Shown: piece after piece, positions 35,176 to 45,525 of the stretch
Position numbering within the stretch: position 1 is the stretch's first letter
How the letters are laid out: every line of letters begins with the position of its first letter
Assembly: GCF_000238275.3 (NCBI RefSeq)
Contig: NZ_AHCF03000003.1
Coordinates: 930,001-994,000, forward strand
Length of the DNA: 64,000 nt
Reading direction: 5' to 3'
Origin: Pseudoalteromonas undina
GTDB taxonomy: Bacteria; Pseudomonadota; Gammaproteobacteria; Enterobacterales; Alteromonadaceae
Translations under genes and position numbers: made by a program
The notes under the pieces: generated by a model
Seen by the model: the letters and a program-made list of their open reading frames with translations, nothing else
What the model was told of the DNA's origin: nothing
Databases searched by the model: none

Positions 35176-35260
35176 TGGTGGAGGGAGCTGGATTCGAACC
35201 AGCGAAGGCTGAGCCGTCAGATTTACAGTCTGATCCCTTTGGCCGCTCGGGAACCCCTCC
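35176..35260 (-). tRNA. tRNA-Tyr: tRNA-Tyr (GUA), copy 2 of a tandem pair
   Basis: Read on the minus strand, the sequence begins GGAGGGGTTCCCGAGCGGCC, folds as a type II tRNA with a long variable arm, has anticodon GTA in ACTGTAAATC, the GGTTCGAATCC T-arm, and an encoded CCA end (35176-35178). It is 85 nt long and identical to the copy 49 bases away. The false ORF over this region is just the tRNA read as protein. Confidence 0.96.
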
Positions 35261-35309
35261 ACACTAATTTTTATTGCATTTGGCCCCACTTAACTTAGCC
35301 TAAGAAAAG

Positions 35310-35394
35310 TGGTGGAGGGAGCTGGATTCGAACCAGCGAAGGCTGAGCCGTCAGATTTACAGTCTGATCCCTTTGGCCGCTCGGGAACCCCTCC
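35310..35394 (-). tRNA. tRNA-Tyr: tRNA-Tyr (GUA), copy 1 of a tandem pair
   Basis: This is the upstream copy in transcription order, identical in all 85 nt to the one at 35176-35260: type II structure, GTA anticodon, encoded CCA. The two are separated by a 49-base spacer and are presumably processed from one transcript driven by the promoter at 35410-35437. Confidence 0.96.
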
Positions 35395-35409
35395 AATGCA
35401 ACGCGGCAG

Positions 35410-35437
35410 ATAATAGCAAACTTCTTATTTAAGTAAA
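35410..35437 (-). promoter_or_regulatory. Promoter of the tRNA-Tyr pair
   Basis: On the minus strand TTTACT (-35) and TATTAT (-10) are 16 bases apart, followed by a GC-rich stretch (CTGCCGCG) like a stringent-response discriminator, 15 bases before the first tRNA. Confidence 0.6.
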
Positions 35438-35506
35438 GAAAAAAGCTAAAGAAAATTCAAATTTAGCCGATAAATACTTATTAATTAGTTAAATAGGCTA
35501 AAGTCT

Positions 35507-36034
35507 ATGCAGATTGGTGATTTGTTAATCACGGAGAGCCAGTTAAAAACGAGGCTTAATGAAAGTGTGCACGATAACCGCCGAGGCGAGTTTGCACTTT
35601 TATTAGCAATGCTCTCTCATGACGCGCTTGATTTTAGTGAGTTTCACTTACCTAAAAGTGATGCAAGTGGTTACCAAGCTGATGAAGAGACCTTGCGAAA
35701 GCAATTTGGTGCGGGCCCAAAGCAGCCATTAGCGCCAGATACCTTTAATATGTTAATTGGCAAAAATAACACGGAACTTTTAGCAAAAATGGGAAGCGCT
35801 ATAGGGATGAGTGATATAAAGTTAACTCAGTGCTTAAAGCCTGAACCGTTAAATATTCGAGATGATAAAAATCATATTCCGCTTAACGTGATTGATAATT
35901 GTGAACTGGCGGTACGTCGGCGAATTAAAAACAGTGATATGCCGCTCTCAAATATGCAAATGGATGCCGCAGCATTTTATGATGATTTACAAAATGAAGC
36001 CCTCCACCAGCCATTACATTTGTTTAGTGCCTAA
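35507..36034 (+). CDS. VC2046/SO_2500-family conserved hypothetical protein
   Basis: The 175-residue cytoplasmic protein has the segments NRRGEFALLLAMLSHDALDF and a C-terminal QMDAAAFYDDLQNE. I recognise it as resembling the VC2046/SO_2500 family of Vibrio and Shewanella, whose function is unknown. The ATG follows a weak ribosome site. It stands alone between the tRNAs and a DUF6172 gene. Confidence 0.6.
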   Translation: MQIGDLLITESQLKTRLNESVHDNRRGEFALLLAMLSHDALDFSEFHLPKSDASGYQADEETLRKQFGAGPKQPLAPDTFNMLIGKNNTELLAKMGSAIGMSDIKLTQCLKPEPLNIRDDKNHIPLNVIDNCELAVRRRIKNSDMPLSNMQMDAAAFYDDLQNEALHQPLHLFSA

Positions 36035-36225
36035 TTAAATGCTGTTTTTTAAGCGCCATTAGATTGTAATAAACTGTGTTTATATTAGTGGTTTTGTAGG
36101 TGCTTTATTTTAATAACCGATTTAATATAAAAAAAGCATCCAAAATTTAAATGCAATTGCTATAATGGCGCAAATGGTATGACATTAAATGCCATTATCA
36201 TTAAACCAAGGTAATTAGGAACGTA

Positions 36226-36528
36226 ATGAAGAAAACATTCACGCTGAATCATGAGAAAATCAAATACCCTCGTATGGTTGATGCTGCAAAGCATGAAGTG
36301 AAAAAATATTTGAAAAGAGAACGTAATAAAACTTTACCTGTTGATGCCGACTACTGGGCATTTGATTGTAAGTTTGGTAACACGGCTGAAGAGGCCCAAG
36401 TGGTTCACGTTGCTGAAATTAACAATCACATCAGTGAAATTGAAAAGCAAGGTTTAACCTCTTTCTACTTAGAGATTTTAGCAAGACCTGCACAGCGTCA
36501 AGACTTCGATGAAGATGATGACGAATAA
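36226..36528 (+). CDS. DUF6172-family small protein
   Basis: The 100-residue protein has a basic N-terminal half with the block VKKYLKRERNKTLP, then DYWAFDCKFG and an acidic tail ending in DEDDDE. This order fits the small DUF6172 family. The function is unknown. The acidic end and basic start suggest a nucleic-acid or protein-binding role, but this is only a guess. A strong terminator follows; a TATAAT box lies about 70 bases upstream. Confidence 0.7.
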   Translation: MKKTFTLNHEKIKYPRMVDAAKHEVKKYLKRERNKTLPVDADYWAFDCKFGNTAEEAQVVHVAEINNHISEIEKQGLTSFYLEILARPAQRQDFDEDDDE

Positions 36529-36557
36529 AACGCTAAGTTGCGTTTAGTGTAGTTTTT

Positions 36558-36585
36558 GAAAATGGGCCAAGTGGCCCATTTTTTG
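36558..36585 (+). terminator. Intrinsic terminator
   Basis: AATGGGCC and GGCCCATT form an 8-bp stem with an AAGT loop, then a T run. It lies between two convergent genes and serves the DUF6172 gene. Confidence 0.85.
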
Positions 36586-36595
36586 TGGTTGTTAC

Positions 36596-37072
36596 TTATA
36601 CACTATGACACTTTTTATACTTTTTATTACTGCCGCAAGGACAAGTATCATTGCGTTTCACTTTGATATCAGCAACCGGTGTGATCTCACCATCAAGGTA
36701 TCGCCACTGTTCATCTTCTTTAATAAACTTTGAATGCTCAGCCAGCTCACAATACAAGTCTTGATAAAAGTAATGGGCTTTAAACTTTACAAACCCTGTT
36801 TCATCATTATAACCAGAATCTAATACGGTTAAGTTTATAAAGCGGCAACTAGTTGCAAAGTCCTTAATTTCTGATAGTGAGTTTTCAGCTTGCTTTTCTT
36901 TTGCGTAACTTTCACGAACAAAAGCCGCGTTTTTAACCGCATATGCACTGTAGCGAGCACGCATAAGTTGCTCAGGTGTTTGTGGCTGTTTGGTTTTTAA
37001 ATGAAAAGGTTCACAGCAATCAGCATAAAGTTGCTGACTGCCACAAAAACATAGTAGGGCGTTAGAGGTCAT
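36596..37072 (-). CDS. YchJ-family protein with SEC-C metal motifs
   Basis: The 158-residue protein has a cysteine motif at each end: CFCGSQQLYADCC near the N-terminus and CPCGSNKKYKKCH at the C-terminus (SEC-C type, zinc-binding as in SecA). Between them is the YchJ middle domain with LMRARYSAYAVKNAAFVRESY. This layout matches YchJ (UPF0225). The function is not established. Confidence 0.9.
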   Translation of the reverse strand: MTSNALLCFCGSQQLYADCCEPFHLKTKQPQTPEQLMRARYSAYAVKNAAFVRESYAKEKQAENSLSEIKDFATSCRFINLTVLDSGYNDETGFVKFKAHYFYQDLYCELAEHSKFIKEDEQWRYLDGEITPVADIKVKRNDTCPCGSNKKYKKCHSV

Positions 37073-37111
37073 AATAAATGTACTGTGTATTAAAACGCTA
37101 GTTTACCAAGC

Positions 37112-37546
37112 TTATTGCGTTAGTGAAATCTCAGCTTGAGCGCTTTTTTTGCTAAAGCAATACAGCTTAGTGCGTGTATGGCTCAGGTTTAATGATAACT
37201 GTGATAGTTGCTGATTATTTATTATGTCGGTCCAGGTGATCACCGCTGCAAAATTTCCATTGTGAAGTGCAGAACTTAAAACATACTCTATATTAACTAA
37301 ATGTTTTTGGCGTATAACTAATAATTTACTGGTATCAATTGAACATGAATCAAGTAACGCTTTACTAGGTACATGGTCTGGCGCAATTAAAAGTGTCCAT
37401 GCATTTAAGCTATTGTATTGGTGTAATACTTTTAATAATTCAAAGGTCGCTGAAATCTCATCTTCAATTTGTACAACGTTAACACAATCAGATTGGTCAT
37501 CTTGTTGGTAGCTCTTAACTGTTCTTACGGTAATAGGCTGTAACAT
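37112..37546 (-). CDS. sulA: SOS cell-division inhibitor SulA
   Basis: SulA blocks FtsZ polymerisation after DNA damage. The 144-residue protein (ATG at 37546; a GTG at 37561 is also open, but it touches the LexA box) matches SulA in its core: WTLLIAPDHVPSKALL, then the VEYVLSSALHNGNFAAVITW-like block and the C-terminal LYCFSKK. The LexA box at 37561-37576 just upstream strongly supports the call. Confidence 0.87.
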   Translation of the reverse strand: MLQPITVRTVKSYQQDDQSDCVNVVQIEDEISATFELLKVLHQYNSLNAWTLLIAPDHVPSKALLDSCSIDTSKLLVIRQKHLVNIEYVLSSALHNGNFAAVITWTDIINNQQLSQLSLNLSHTRTKLYCFSKKSAQAEISLTQ

Positions 37547-37560
37547 AATCGTCTCACTCA

Positions 37561-37576
37561 CTGGGTTTTTATACAG
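37561..37576. promoter_or_regulatory. LexA (SOS) box of sulA
   Basis: CTGGGTTTTTATACAG fits CTG-N10-CAG, read on the minus strand as CTGTATAAAAACCCAG. It lies 15 bases before the sulA ATG. Two further TATACAG half-site copies follow at 37583 and 37595. Confidence 0.75.
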
Positions 37577-37601
37577 TACATGTATACAGTAGTTTATACA
37601 G
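37570..37601. repeat. Three spaced TATACAG repeats in the sulA promoter
   Basis: TATACAG occurs at 37570, 37583 and 37595, with start-to-start spacing of 13 and 12 bases. A fourth copy, in the 14-base context TATACAGTAGTTTA shared with the second copy, lies at 37779-37792. The rest of the 309-base gap (37562-37870) shows no gene. Confidence 0.6.
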
Positions 37602-37870
37602 TTGTTTGGTGCAAGTGTTTTTTGCTATTTTTTTGTACAGTTATTCAGCTGAGCACGATAATGAAACTATTTAAAAATAAATAGTTCATATATAACAATA
37701 GATTATAATTTTTGGGGATGAATACTTTTGACGGTAGCTTTTGAATCTATAACTAAATAAATCTTGAAATGCATGAGGTATACAGTAGTTTAAAAAATTA
37801 AGCGTTGTTGCATTTAACTTATAAAACGCTTAATTAATTTACAGATAGAATGAGTTACTAGGTAGTAAAA

Positions 37871-38332
37871 CTATTTTTCGTGACTTATAGGGATCAAATG
37901 TGAAAATTGTAACTGATGAATTTGTTCATATAAGCTGGCGGCATAACACTGGGCGTCTTTAAGTCGTTTGGTACTAATGTGTTTGCGTATATCGCTCATT
38001 GCCTCTATTGCTGGCTCATATCCTTGGCTACTAGCTAAGCTGAGCCACGCAGCCCCATGAAATACACTTTGTGGCACACCTTGGCCTTTAATGAAAAATA
38101 GCCCTAAGTAAAACTGTGCACGATAGTTTCCTGCCATTGCTGCTAAACGCATCCATTTTGCGGCTAAGGCGCCTTGTTCATTTTTAAGGTAATAAAGAGC
38201 TTTATTTAATGTGTCTTGATCGGTGTTTTTAGAGCTCGCAGGGGGATTTGCATCGCTTGGTTGCGTTACAAAAGAAAGAATGTTGTCTAATTGTTGCTCT
38301 AAGTCTTGGCCACTTGGTGTCGTTTTGATCAT
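37871..38332 (-). CDS. Sel1-repeat (TPR-like) small protein
   Basis: The 153-residue protein contains two Sel1-type repeats at about residues 48-115: AAKWMRLAAMAGNYRAQFYLGLFF and a second with AAWLSLASSQGYEPA. Such repeats make a small helical scaffold for protein contacts. There is no signal peptide. It is a single gene whose 3' side faces sulA and whose 5' side faces the purine permease. The function is unknown. Confidence 0.78.
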   Translation of the reverse strand: MIKTTPSGQDLEQQLDNILSFVTQPSDANPPASSKNTDQDTLNKALYYLKNEQGALAAKWMRLAAMAGNYRAQFYLGLFFIKGQGVPQSVFHGAAWLSLASSQGYEPAIEAMSDIRKHISTKRLKDAQCYAASLYEQIHQLQFSHLIPISHEK

Positions 38333-38450
38333 GCTACTTCGTTTGTTATTTTAATCACTTAGCTAGTTTAGTATATAGCAAGGTAAAATGTCCTGTAAAA
38401 AGTTATTTTTATGCTAAAATCTCGCCACTTTTTACAACCACAAGTTTATT

Positions 38451-39743
38451 ATGCTCGAAGCCTTATTCAAAATCCGTGCAAATGATTCTTCGGTTCGCCG
38501 TGAATGTATTGCCGGTATGACTACATTTATTACGATGGTTTATATCGTATTCGTTAACCCAGCTATGCTTGCAGAAGCAGGCATGGACCAAGGTGCTGCC
38601 TTTGTTGCAACCTGTATTGCCGCTGCAATAGGGTGTTTTATTATGGGGTTGTGGGCCAATTATCCATTGGCATTGGCACCGGGTATGGGATTAAATGCAT
38701 TTTTTACCTATGGCGTGGTGCTAGGTATGGGCTATAGCTGGCAAGCAGCGCTGGGCGCGGTGTTTATGTCAGGGTGTATATTTTTAATATTAAGCTTATT
38801 TAAGGTGCGAGAGTGGATTATTAATGCAATCCCCCTGGTGCTCAAACAAGCAATAGCAACCGGTATTGGTGCATTCTTGGCACTTATTGCGCTGAAAAGT
38901 GCTGGTATTATTGTATCAAGCCCAGCAACACTTGTGCAGCTAGGCGATATAACGTCACCGGGTCCGCTATTAGCTATTTTTAGTTTTTTTATTATTGCGG
39001 CATTACTTTATCGTGACTTTAAAAGCGGCGTGCTTATTAGTATTTTACTCGTTACCGCGATAGCAGTGTCGATGGGATTAGTTGAATATCATGGTGTTGT
39101 TGCAATGCCACCTTCAATAATGCCGACTTTTATGCAACTTGATTTTAGTGCTGCTTTTGAACTGTCTATGTTGAGTGTTATTTTTGCGTTTCTATTTGTT
39201 GATTTATTTGATACCTCAGGCACGTTGGTAGCGGTTACTCAAAAAGCGGGTCTAGCAGATAAAAACGGCAATATGCCGCGCTTAGGTCGCGCATTAAGCG
39301 CTGATAGCACTGCAACCATTGCCGGTGCAATGCTGGGAACTTCAACAACAACTTCTTATATAGAATCTGTAGCGGGAGTATCAGTGGGGGGCCGAACGGG
39401 CTTAACGGCTGTAGTTGTAGGTTGCTGCTTTTTATTAATGATGTTTTTTGCACCTTTGGCACAAATGGTACCAGCATACGCAACAGCAGGGGCAATCTTA
39501 TATGTATCCGTTCTAATGCTACAAAACTTAAAGTTTGTAAACTGGGATGATATGACTGATGCAATTCCAGTGAGTGTTGTATTGTTAATGACTCCATTGA
39601 CCTTTTCAATTGCACACGGTATTGCACTGGGTTTTATTTCTTATACAGCGGTTAAAGTACTGTGTGGTAAAAGAGATCAGGTAAGTATTAGTGTTTGGAT
39701 TTTAACGGCACTGTTTATTATTAAGTTTGCATTTTTATCTTAA
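38451..39743 (+). CDS. NCS2-family purine permease (AzgA/PbuG-like)
   Basis: The 430-residue inner-membrane protein has about 12-13 hydrophobic segments and the NCS2 signatures: AGMTTFITMVYIVFVNPAML at the start, GLGMNAFF-like APGMGLNAFFTYGVV, the DLFDTSGTLVAV motif in the middle, and TSTTTSYIESVAGVSVGGRTGL. The nearest characterised relatives are adenine or guanine/hypoxanthine importers. No purine riboswitch is visible upstream. It ends 67 bases before a strong terminator. Confidence 0.92.
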   Translation: MLEALFKIRANDSSVRRECIAGMTTFITMVYIVFVNPAMLAEAGMDQGAAFVATCIAAAIGCFIMGLWANYPLALAPGMGLNAFFTYGVVLGMGYSWQAALGAVFMSGCIFLILSLFKVREWIINAIPLVLKQAIATGIGAFLALIALKSAGIIVSSPATLVQLGDITSPGPLLAIFSFFIIAALLYRDFKSGVLISILLVTAIAVSMGLVEYHGVVAMPPSIMPTFMQLDFSAAFELSMLSVIFAFLFVDLFDTSGTLVAVTQKAGLADKNGNMPRLGRALSADSTATIAGAMLGTSTTTSYIESVAGVSVGGRTGLTAVVVGCCFLLMMFFAPLAQMVPAYATAGAILYVSVLMLQNLKFVNWDDMTDAIPVSVVLLMTPLTFSIAHGIALGFISYTAVKVLCGKRDQVSISVWILTALFIIKFAFLS

Positions 39744-39810
39744 TGCTTTTGTTAAATAGCTAGATTTAGTTTGGGTATGTAAATTTATATAGTGACTAAA
39801 TTTCAGTTAT

Positions 39811-39842
39811 AAAAAAGCCCATACAGTTGTATGGGCTTTTTT
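39811..39842. terminator. Bidirectional intrinsic terminator
   Basis: AAAAAAGCCCATACA pairs with TGTATGGGCTTTTTT around a GT loop. It separates the permease from the opposing gene at 39856. Confidence 0.9.
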
Positions 39843-39855
39843 ATTAGGTAATGGA

Positions 39856-40611
39856 TTACCATTTCTTTTTCGGTGCAAACAGTACGTCTAAATCATCTTG
39901 CTCTTGTTCGTTCTTTTTCTTCAATGATGTAGCGTTTGATGCCTTTAATTCAGTGCTTATTGTTTCTAGATAGCCTTCAACTTCAACTCGTTTTGCAGTA
40001 ATGTAATCATCATTAAATGACACACTGTTAAGTGTGGCAGCTGCTTTTTCAAAGTACTGCCTAGCAGAGCCTACCATACCGGCTGTTTGAGCTGCTAGAC
40101 CACGTTTTATCTGGCTTTCAATGTTGATTCTTAGTTGTAGCTTCTCAAGGCGTTTGTCTTCTGCAATAAACGCTTGGCTGTCAACTTTCCCTTTGTTGTG
40201 CTCAGAACGGATAATAGTACGGAGCTTTTTTATACCCTGTATTAGTGATATCAGTTGCTTGTCATTACCTGGTAAAACAAAACCATCCGAGCCGTCTTGA
40301 ATCGGATTTTGTAGTCGCTCTTTTGCTTCTTTTAAGCGGTTTTTTAGTCCGCTACCACCGCTTGAAATAGACACCATATTACTTAGCGCATCATGAATAC
40401 GACGTTGTAATATTCGCTGAGTTGCTTCTGAAAGTGGGATATTAGCGCTATTCATTAACGCCTCTTCAGTTTCTTCAATGATAGCTTTTTGTTTTGTTAG
40501 CTCTTTACGTCGTTCAGCTTCTTGTTTTTCTTTGTGTTGTTGAACAGCACTAACCCACAGTGCAATGACGATAAGCGCAACAATTAATACAATTATAATG
40601 GAAACGATCAT
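39856..40611 (-). CDS. Membrane-anchored coiled-coil protein (function unknown)
   Basis: The 251-residue protein starts with one hydrophobic helix (about 2-22) and continues with charged, helical sequence rich in Lys, Glu and Gln, probably coiled coil (about 25-130 and 150-230), ending in a DDLDVLFAPKKKW tail. It probably sits in the inner membrane with a cytoplasmic body. I recall unnamed homologues beside cysB in Alteromonadales but no function. It is divergent from cysB. Confidence 0.65.
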   Translation of the reverse strand: MIVSIIIVLIVALIVIALWVSAVQQHKEKQEAERRKELTKQKAIIEETEEALMNSANIPLSEATQRILQRRIHDALSNMVSISSGGSGLKNRLKEAKERLQNPIQDGSDGFVLPGNDKQLISLIQGIKKLRTIIRSEHNKGKVDSQAFIAEDKRLEKLQLRINIESQIKRGLAAQTAGMVGSARQYFEKAAATLNSVSFNDDYITAKRVEVEGYLETISTELKASNATSLKKKNEQEQDDLDVLFAPKKKW

Positions 40612-41886
<1,275 letters not shown>

Positions 41887-41904
41887 CCGCCATAAACAGT
41901 AATG

Positions 41905-41943
41905 AAAAAGCCGCTTAGTTTTGCAACTAAGCGGCTTTTTTTT
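41905..41943. terminator. Bidirectional intrinsic terminator
   Basis: A 16-bp stem (AAAAAGCCGCTTAGTT with AACTAAGCGGCTTTTT, TTGC loop) lies between the convergent cysB and sdaA genes. Confidence 0.93.
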
Positions 41944-41954
41944 ATGCTATCTAA

Positions 41955-43331
41955 TTAGCACTCGATAATGTTAACAGCTAATCCACCGCGAGCGGTTTCT
42001 TTGTATTTTGTTTTCATATCGTTACCGGTATCGAGCATGGTTTTAATTACTTTATCAAGCGATACTTTTTGTTCTCCACTACCGCGAATAGCAAGACGAG
42101 AAGCATTAATTGCTTTAATAGCGCCCATTGCATTACGCTCAATACAAGGTACCTGCACTAAGCCGCCCACTGGATCGCAGGTTAATCCTAAGTTATGTTC
42201 CATGCCAATTTCAGCGGCATTTTCTACGTGTACCACGTTACCACCAACAATTTCAGTTAGCGCACCAGCAGCCATTGAACAGGCAACACCAACTTCACCT
42301 TGGCAACCCACTTCAGCACCTGAGATAGAGGCATTTTTTTTGTATAAAATACCAATAGCGGCCGCGGTTAATAAATACCGAGTAGCAATGTCGCGATCAA
42401 CTTCTTTGATAAAAGTATGATAGTACATTAATACGGCTGGTAGGATACCAGCTGCACCATTTGTTGGTGCAGTAACCACACGACCGCCTGCTGCATTTTC
42501 TTCATTCACTGCTAATGCGAATAAATCAACCCAATCCATAGCACGAAGTGGATCGTTACTCACTTCTACATTGAGCTTTAAATATAAGCTTGGTGCACGG
42601 CGTTTTACTTTCAAACCACCAGGTAAAATACCTTCGGTGCGCATACCACGTTCAATACAGGCTTTCATTACTTGCCAAATATTAAATAATTCATCTTTTA
42701 TGGCTTCTTCACTGCGTAAGGTTTTTTCGTTTTTCATCATTAACGTTGATACGCTGTAACCCGACTCTTTACACATTTCGAGTAATTCTTTAGCCGTTCC
42801 AAACGGGAACGGGGCAGGGTTTTCTTCGCGAATATCTAAGGCCGCTTGTTTTTCTTTTTCAAACTCTTCATCTGTAACAATAAACCCGCCACCAATAGAG
42901 TAGTAAACTTTGCTATATACTTTTTCGTCATTGTTATAGGCAATAATTTCCATTGCGTTGGAATGTTTAGGGAGTGTTTTTCTGCGATGAAAAACAATAG
43001 CGCCTTGTTTAGGGAATTTAGCTTTATGAGTTTGGTTTAGATAAATAACCTGCTCATTTTCTATTTTTGCTAAAATATCGTCCACTAAATCGGCATCAAT
43101 GGTTTCAGGATCATAACCGGCTAGGCCAAGGATCACTGCTTTTCCCGAACCATGACCAACACCTGTTTGCCCCAGTGAGCCGTAAAGCTCTACTTTTACA
43201 TCGGTTACATTTGCTAATAGTTGTTGCTCATCTAGGTCATTAACAAATAAGCGTGATGCACGCATTGGGCCGACGGTATGTGACGATGAAGGGCCAATAC
43301 CAATGCTAAACATGTCAAATGCACTGATCAT
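41955..43331 (-). CDS. sdaA: L-serine ammonia-lyase (iron-sulfur type)
   Basis: The enzyme converts L-serine to pyruvate and ammonia. The single-chain 458-residue protein has the N-terminal [25 protein letters not shown] signature and, in the C-terminal half, the cluster-binding cysteines in [12 protein letters not shown] and [18 protein letters not shown]. It belongs to the one-polypeptide SdaA/SdaB type. The order pabB-nudL-sdaA on this strand matches E. coli. Confidence 0.96.
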   Translation of the reverse strand: MISAFDMFSIGIGPSSSHTVGPMRASRLFVNDLDEQQLLANVTDVKVELYGSLGQTGVGHGSGKAVILGLAGYDPETIDADLVDDILAKIENEQVIYLNQTHKAKFPKQGAIVFHRRKTLPKHSNAMEIIAYNNDEKVYSKVYYSIGGGFIVTDEEFEKEKQAALDIREENPAPFPFGTAKELLEMCKESGYSVSTLMMKNEKTLRSEEAIKDELFNIWQVMKACIERGMRTEGILPGGLKVKRRAPSLYLKLNVEVSNDPLRAMDWVDLFALAVNEENAAGGRVVTAPTNGAAGILPAVLMYYHTFIKEVDRDIATRYLLTAAAIGILYKKNASISGAEVGCQGEVGVACSMAAGALTEIVGGNVVHVENAAEIGMEHNLGLTCDPVGGLVQVPCIERNAMGAIKAINASRLAIRGSGEQKVSLDKVIKTMLDTGNDMKTKYKETARGGLAVNIIEC

Positions 43332-43432
43332 AATGTGTGTCTCTACTTAGTTTTCTCAGCATTAAGCTGTTCTTTGAACGGTCGACTATAATAACGTGGA
43401 AATGCAGGTGTGTAACCCTTATTAGCAAAGAT

Positions 43433-44020
43433 TTAAACTGGTATGGCGAGTTGTTTTGTAAAGTTTTTAATAATGCTGGCTGTGGCACCCCACAAAAGCC
43501 CGTGAGGAGTGATAAAGCCATTTAAAGTTAGGGCTCTTCCATTACGTTCAAAGGGGATTGGTTGCCAATTAGCTTCGTTGTTCAGCGCTTTTATAGAGAG
43601 TAAAAAGCTGGCTTGTACTTCGTTATGATCGTTCTCCCATACCGTTTCTTTTTTAATTAAGCCCACAAAAGGACGTATAGTAAATCCAGTAAGGGTAGAG
43701 TATTGGGGCAGCTGGCCTAAAACTTGAACATTATGCGGGGGAATGTTTAGCTCCTCATGTAATTCACGCAGTGCCGTGGTGCGCAGGTTAACATCATTAA
43801 TTTCAAATTTACCACCCGGTAAACAAATCTCCCCAGGGTGGTGATGTAAATAGGTTGGCCGCTTACACAATAAAACATGTGCTTCGTTATCTATATCAAT
43901 CAAAGGTAGCATCACTGCACTGGCGCGCTTTTTTTTATTATCTTTGAGCTGATCTACGGCTAAACTGCGGTTTAATTGAAAACGAGCCGAAATGGTTTCA
44001 CTATTCAAAGCGACCTTCAT
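43433..44020 (-). CDS. nudL: Nudix hydrolase, NudL/CoA pyrophosphatase-like
   Basis: The 195-residue protein has the Nudix box GGKFEINDVNLRTTALRELHEELNI (family pattern GX5EX7REUXEEXGU; the last Gly position is varied to Asn-Ile) preceded by the CoA-pyrophosphatase-like LCKRPTYLHHHPGEICLPGG motif. Its start overlaps the pabB end by 20 bases, so they are coupled. Like E. coli nudL it lies between pabB and sdaA. Confidence 0.9.
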   Translation of the reverse strand: MKVALNSETISARFQLNRSLAVDQLKDNKKKRASAVMLPLIDIDNEAHVLLCKRPTYLHHHPGEICLPGGKFEINDVNLRTTALRELHEELNIPPHNVQVLGQLPQYSTLTGFTIRPFVGLIKKETVWENDHNEVQASFLLSIKALNNEANWQPIPFERNGRALTLNGFITPHGLLWGATASIIKNFTKQLAIPV

Positions 44021-45359
44021 TTAATATAGGGAGTATTTTATTTACTTTATCGTATGTTTCTTGATATTCCAATTCGACTTTTGAATCAGCAACAATGCCA
44101 CCGCCAGCCCAACAATGTATTTGCTGATGATGAGTAACTAAAGTTCGAATGGTAATACTGGTATCCATATTACCGCAGGCGCTAATATAGCCAATAGAGC
44201 CACAATAAATACTGCGTCTGTGTGGCTCCAGCTCTTCTATTATTTCCATTGCGCGCACTTTTGGTGCCCCGGTAATAGACCCTCCAGGGAATGCAGCTTC
44301 AAGTTGATCGACTGCTGTTTTTCCTTCATCAAGGATGGATGTAACTGTACTTACCAAATGGTGTACTGCCGGAAAGCTTTCAATAGCAAATAAAGAAGGT
44401 ACAACAACAGAGCCCGGTTTTGCGACTTTACCTAAATCATTTCGTAGCAGGTCTACTATCATGACATTTTCAGCGCGGTCTTTACTGGAGTTTGCCAGTA
44501 ATGTGGCTTGTTTGGCATCTTCTAAAGCATCGGCTTTACGTGGTAGCGTACCTTTAATAGGTTTTGTTTCTACCTTGTTGTCGTGCACTGCAATAAAACG
44601 CTCGGGTGATATTGATAAAATAGCGCCTTGCGGATGATTTATAAAACTAGAAAAAGGCGCTTTATTGGCTTGCGTTAATTTAACATAGGCCGCCCAAGGA
44701 GACCCTTGGTAATGTGCGCTAAAACGCTGCGCTAGGTTAATTTGATAACAATCACCACTTTTTAAGTATTCTTCAATGGCGGCAAATTTTTCGCTATAAC
44801 TTGTCTGACTCATATTTGACTGCCACTGTGATGTAAGCGAAAAGCTTTCATGTTTAGGTGGTTGCATCAAATATTGCTGATACAGCGAGAGACGATTTAC
44901 ATTGGGCTGTGAAACATAAAACCAAGTATCCAGTTGTTTATCGTAAATGAGTGCATCAAGGTAAAGTCCAACGGCCATTTGCGGTAAATCAATATCGTTT
45001 AAAGCACTGCTTGGCAGTTGCTCTATGGTACGCCCTAAGTCATAACCAAAATAACCAAGCCAGCCACCATTAAAGGGTAAATTGTTAGCGGCTTTTGTTG
45101 TATCAAGCTTTGCTAATTCATCGTTCATTATTTCAAAGCAGCTTTTAGCACTCGCTTGGTTATTAAAAACAGTTTGATTATTTTTAACTTCCAGGGTGCT
45201 TTGAGGTTCAATCGCAATCATGTCAAAACGACTGTTAATGTGATCGCTATCACCCGAATCTAGCAAAATAGCGTAGGGTAAATGAGCAAAATGCGAAAAT
45301 ACCTCTATACAATTTTGTGATATGGCTAATTCAACACAATTTTTTTTATTGTTTAGCAT
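44001..45359 (-). CDS. pabB: Aminodeoxychorismate synthase component I
   Basis: PabB, with a PabA partner, makes 4-amino-4-deoxychorismate for folate. The 452-residue protein belongs to the anthranilate-synthase-I family: GYFGYDLGR and the DCYQINLAQRFSA segment, then PIKGTLPR, LRNDLGKVA, SITGAPKVRAMEIIEELE and RRSIYCGSIGYIS. The PIKGT lysine distinguishes PabB from TrpE (PIAGT). The strand and order pabB-nudL-sdaA match E. coli. Confidence 0.95.
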   Translation of the reverse strand: MLNNKKNCVELAISQNCIEVFSHFAHLPYAILLDSGDSDHINSRFDMIAIEPQSTLEVKNNQTVFNNQASAKSCFEIMNDELAKLDTTKAANNLPFNGGWLGYFGYDLGRTIEQLPSSALNDIDLPQMAVGLYLDALIYDKQLDTWFYVSQPNVNRLSLYQQYLMQPPKHESFSLTSQWQSNMSQTSYSEKFAAIEEYLKSGDCYQINLAQRFSAHYQGSPWAAYVKLTQANKAPFSSFINHPQGAILSISPERFIAVHDNKVETKPIKGTLPRKADALEDAKQATLLANSSKDRAENVMIVDLLRNDLGKVAKPGSVVVPSLFAIESFPAVHHLVSTVTSILDEGKTAVDQLEAAFPGGSITGAPKVRAMEIIEELEPHRRSIYCGSIGYISACGNMDTSITIRTLVTHHQQIHCWAGGGIVADSKVELEYQETYDKVNKILPILNEGRFE

Positions 45360-45525
45360 TTACTACCCCTTTAAGAACTGGCTCGAAACGGGCTGGGAGG
45401 GTATCATAAGTCAAATTTTTTTGGCAGCGTTTAGTGAGCGCTGTGGTTGAAAACAGTTCGAACCACCGTCACGGGTTTGATATCGCTTACGTGCAGCGTG
45501 CGTAACAACAACTTAAGGAACCACT

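Noticed and set aside
34978..35289. A 103-codon minus-strand frame
   Set aside because: It reads through a tRNA-Tyr gene and its flank; the protein is a typical false tRNA translation.
37570..37601. Short spaced repeats as a possible CRISPR
   Set aside because: The unit is seven bases, with only three close copies, spacers of five to six bases and no cas genes; it is a promoter element.
41968..43040. Plus-strand frames opposite sdaA
   Set aside because: They are antisense shadows of a clear serine dehydratase and have no family resemblance.
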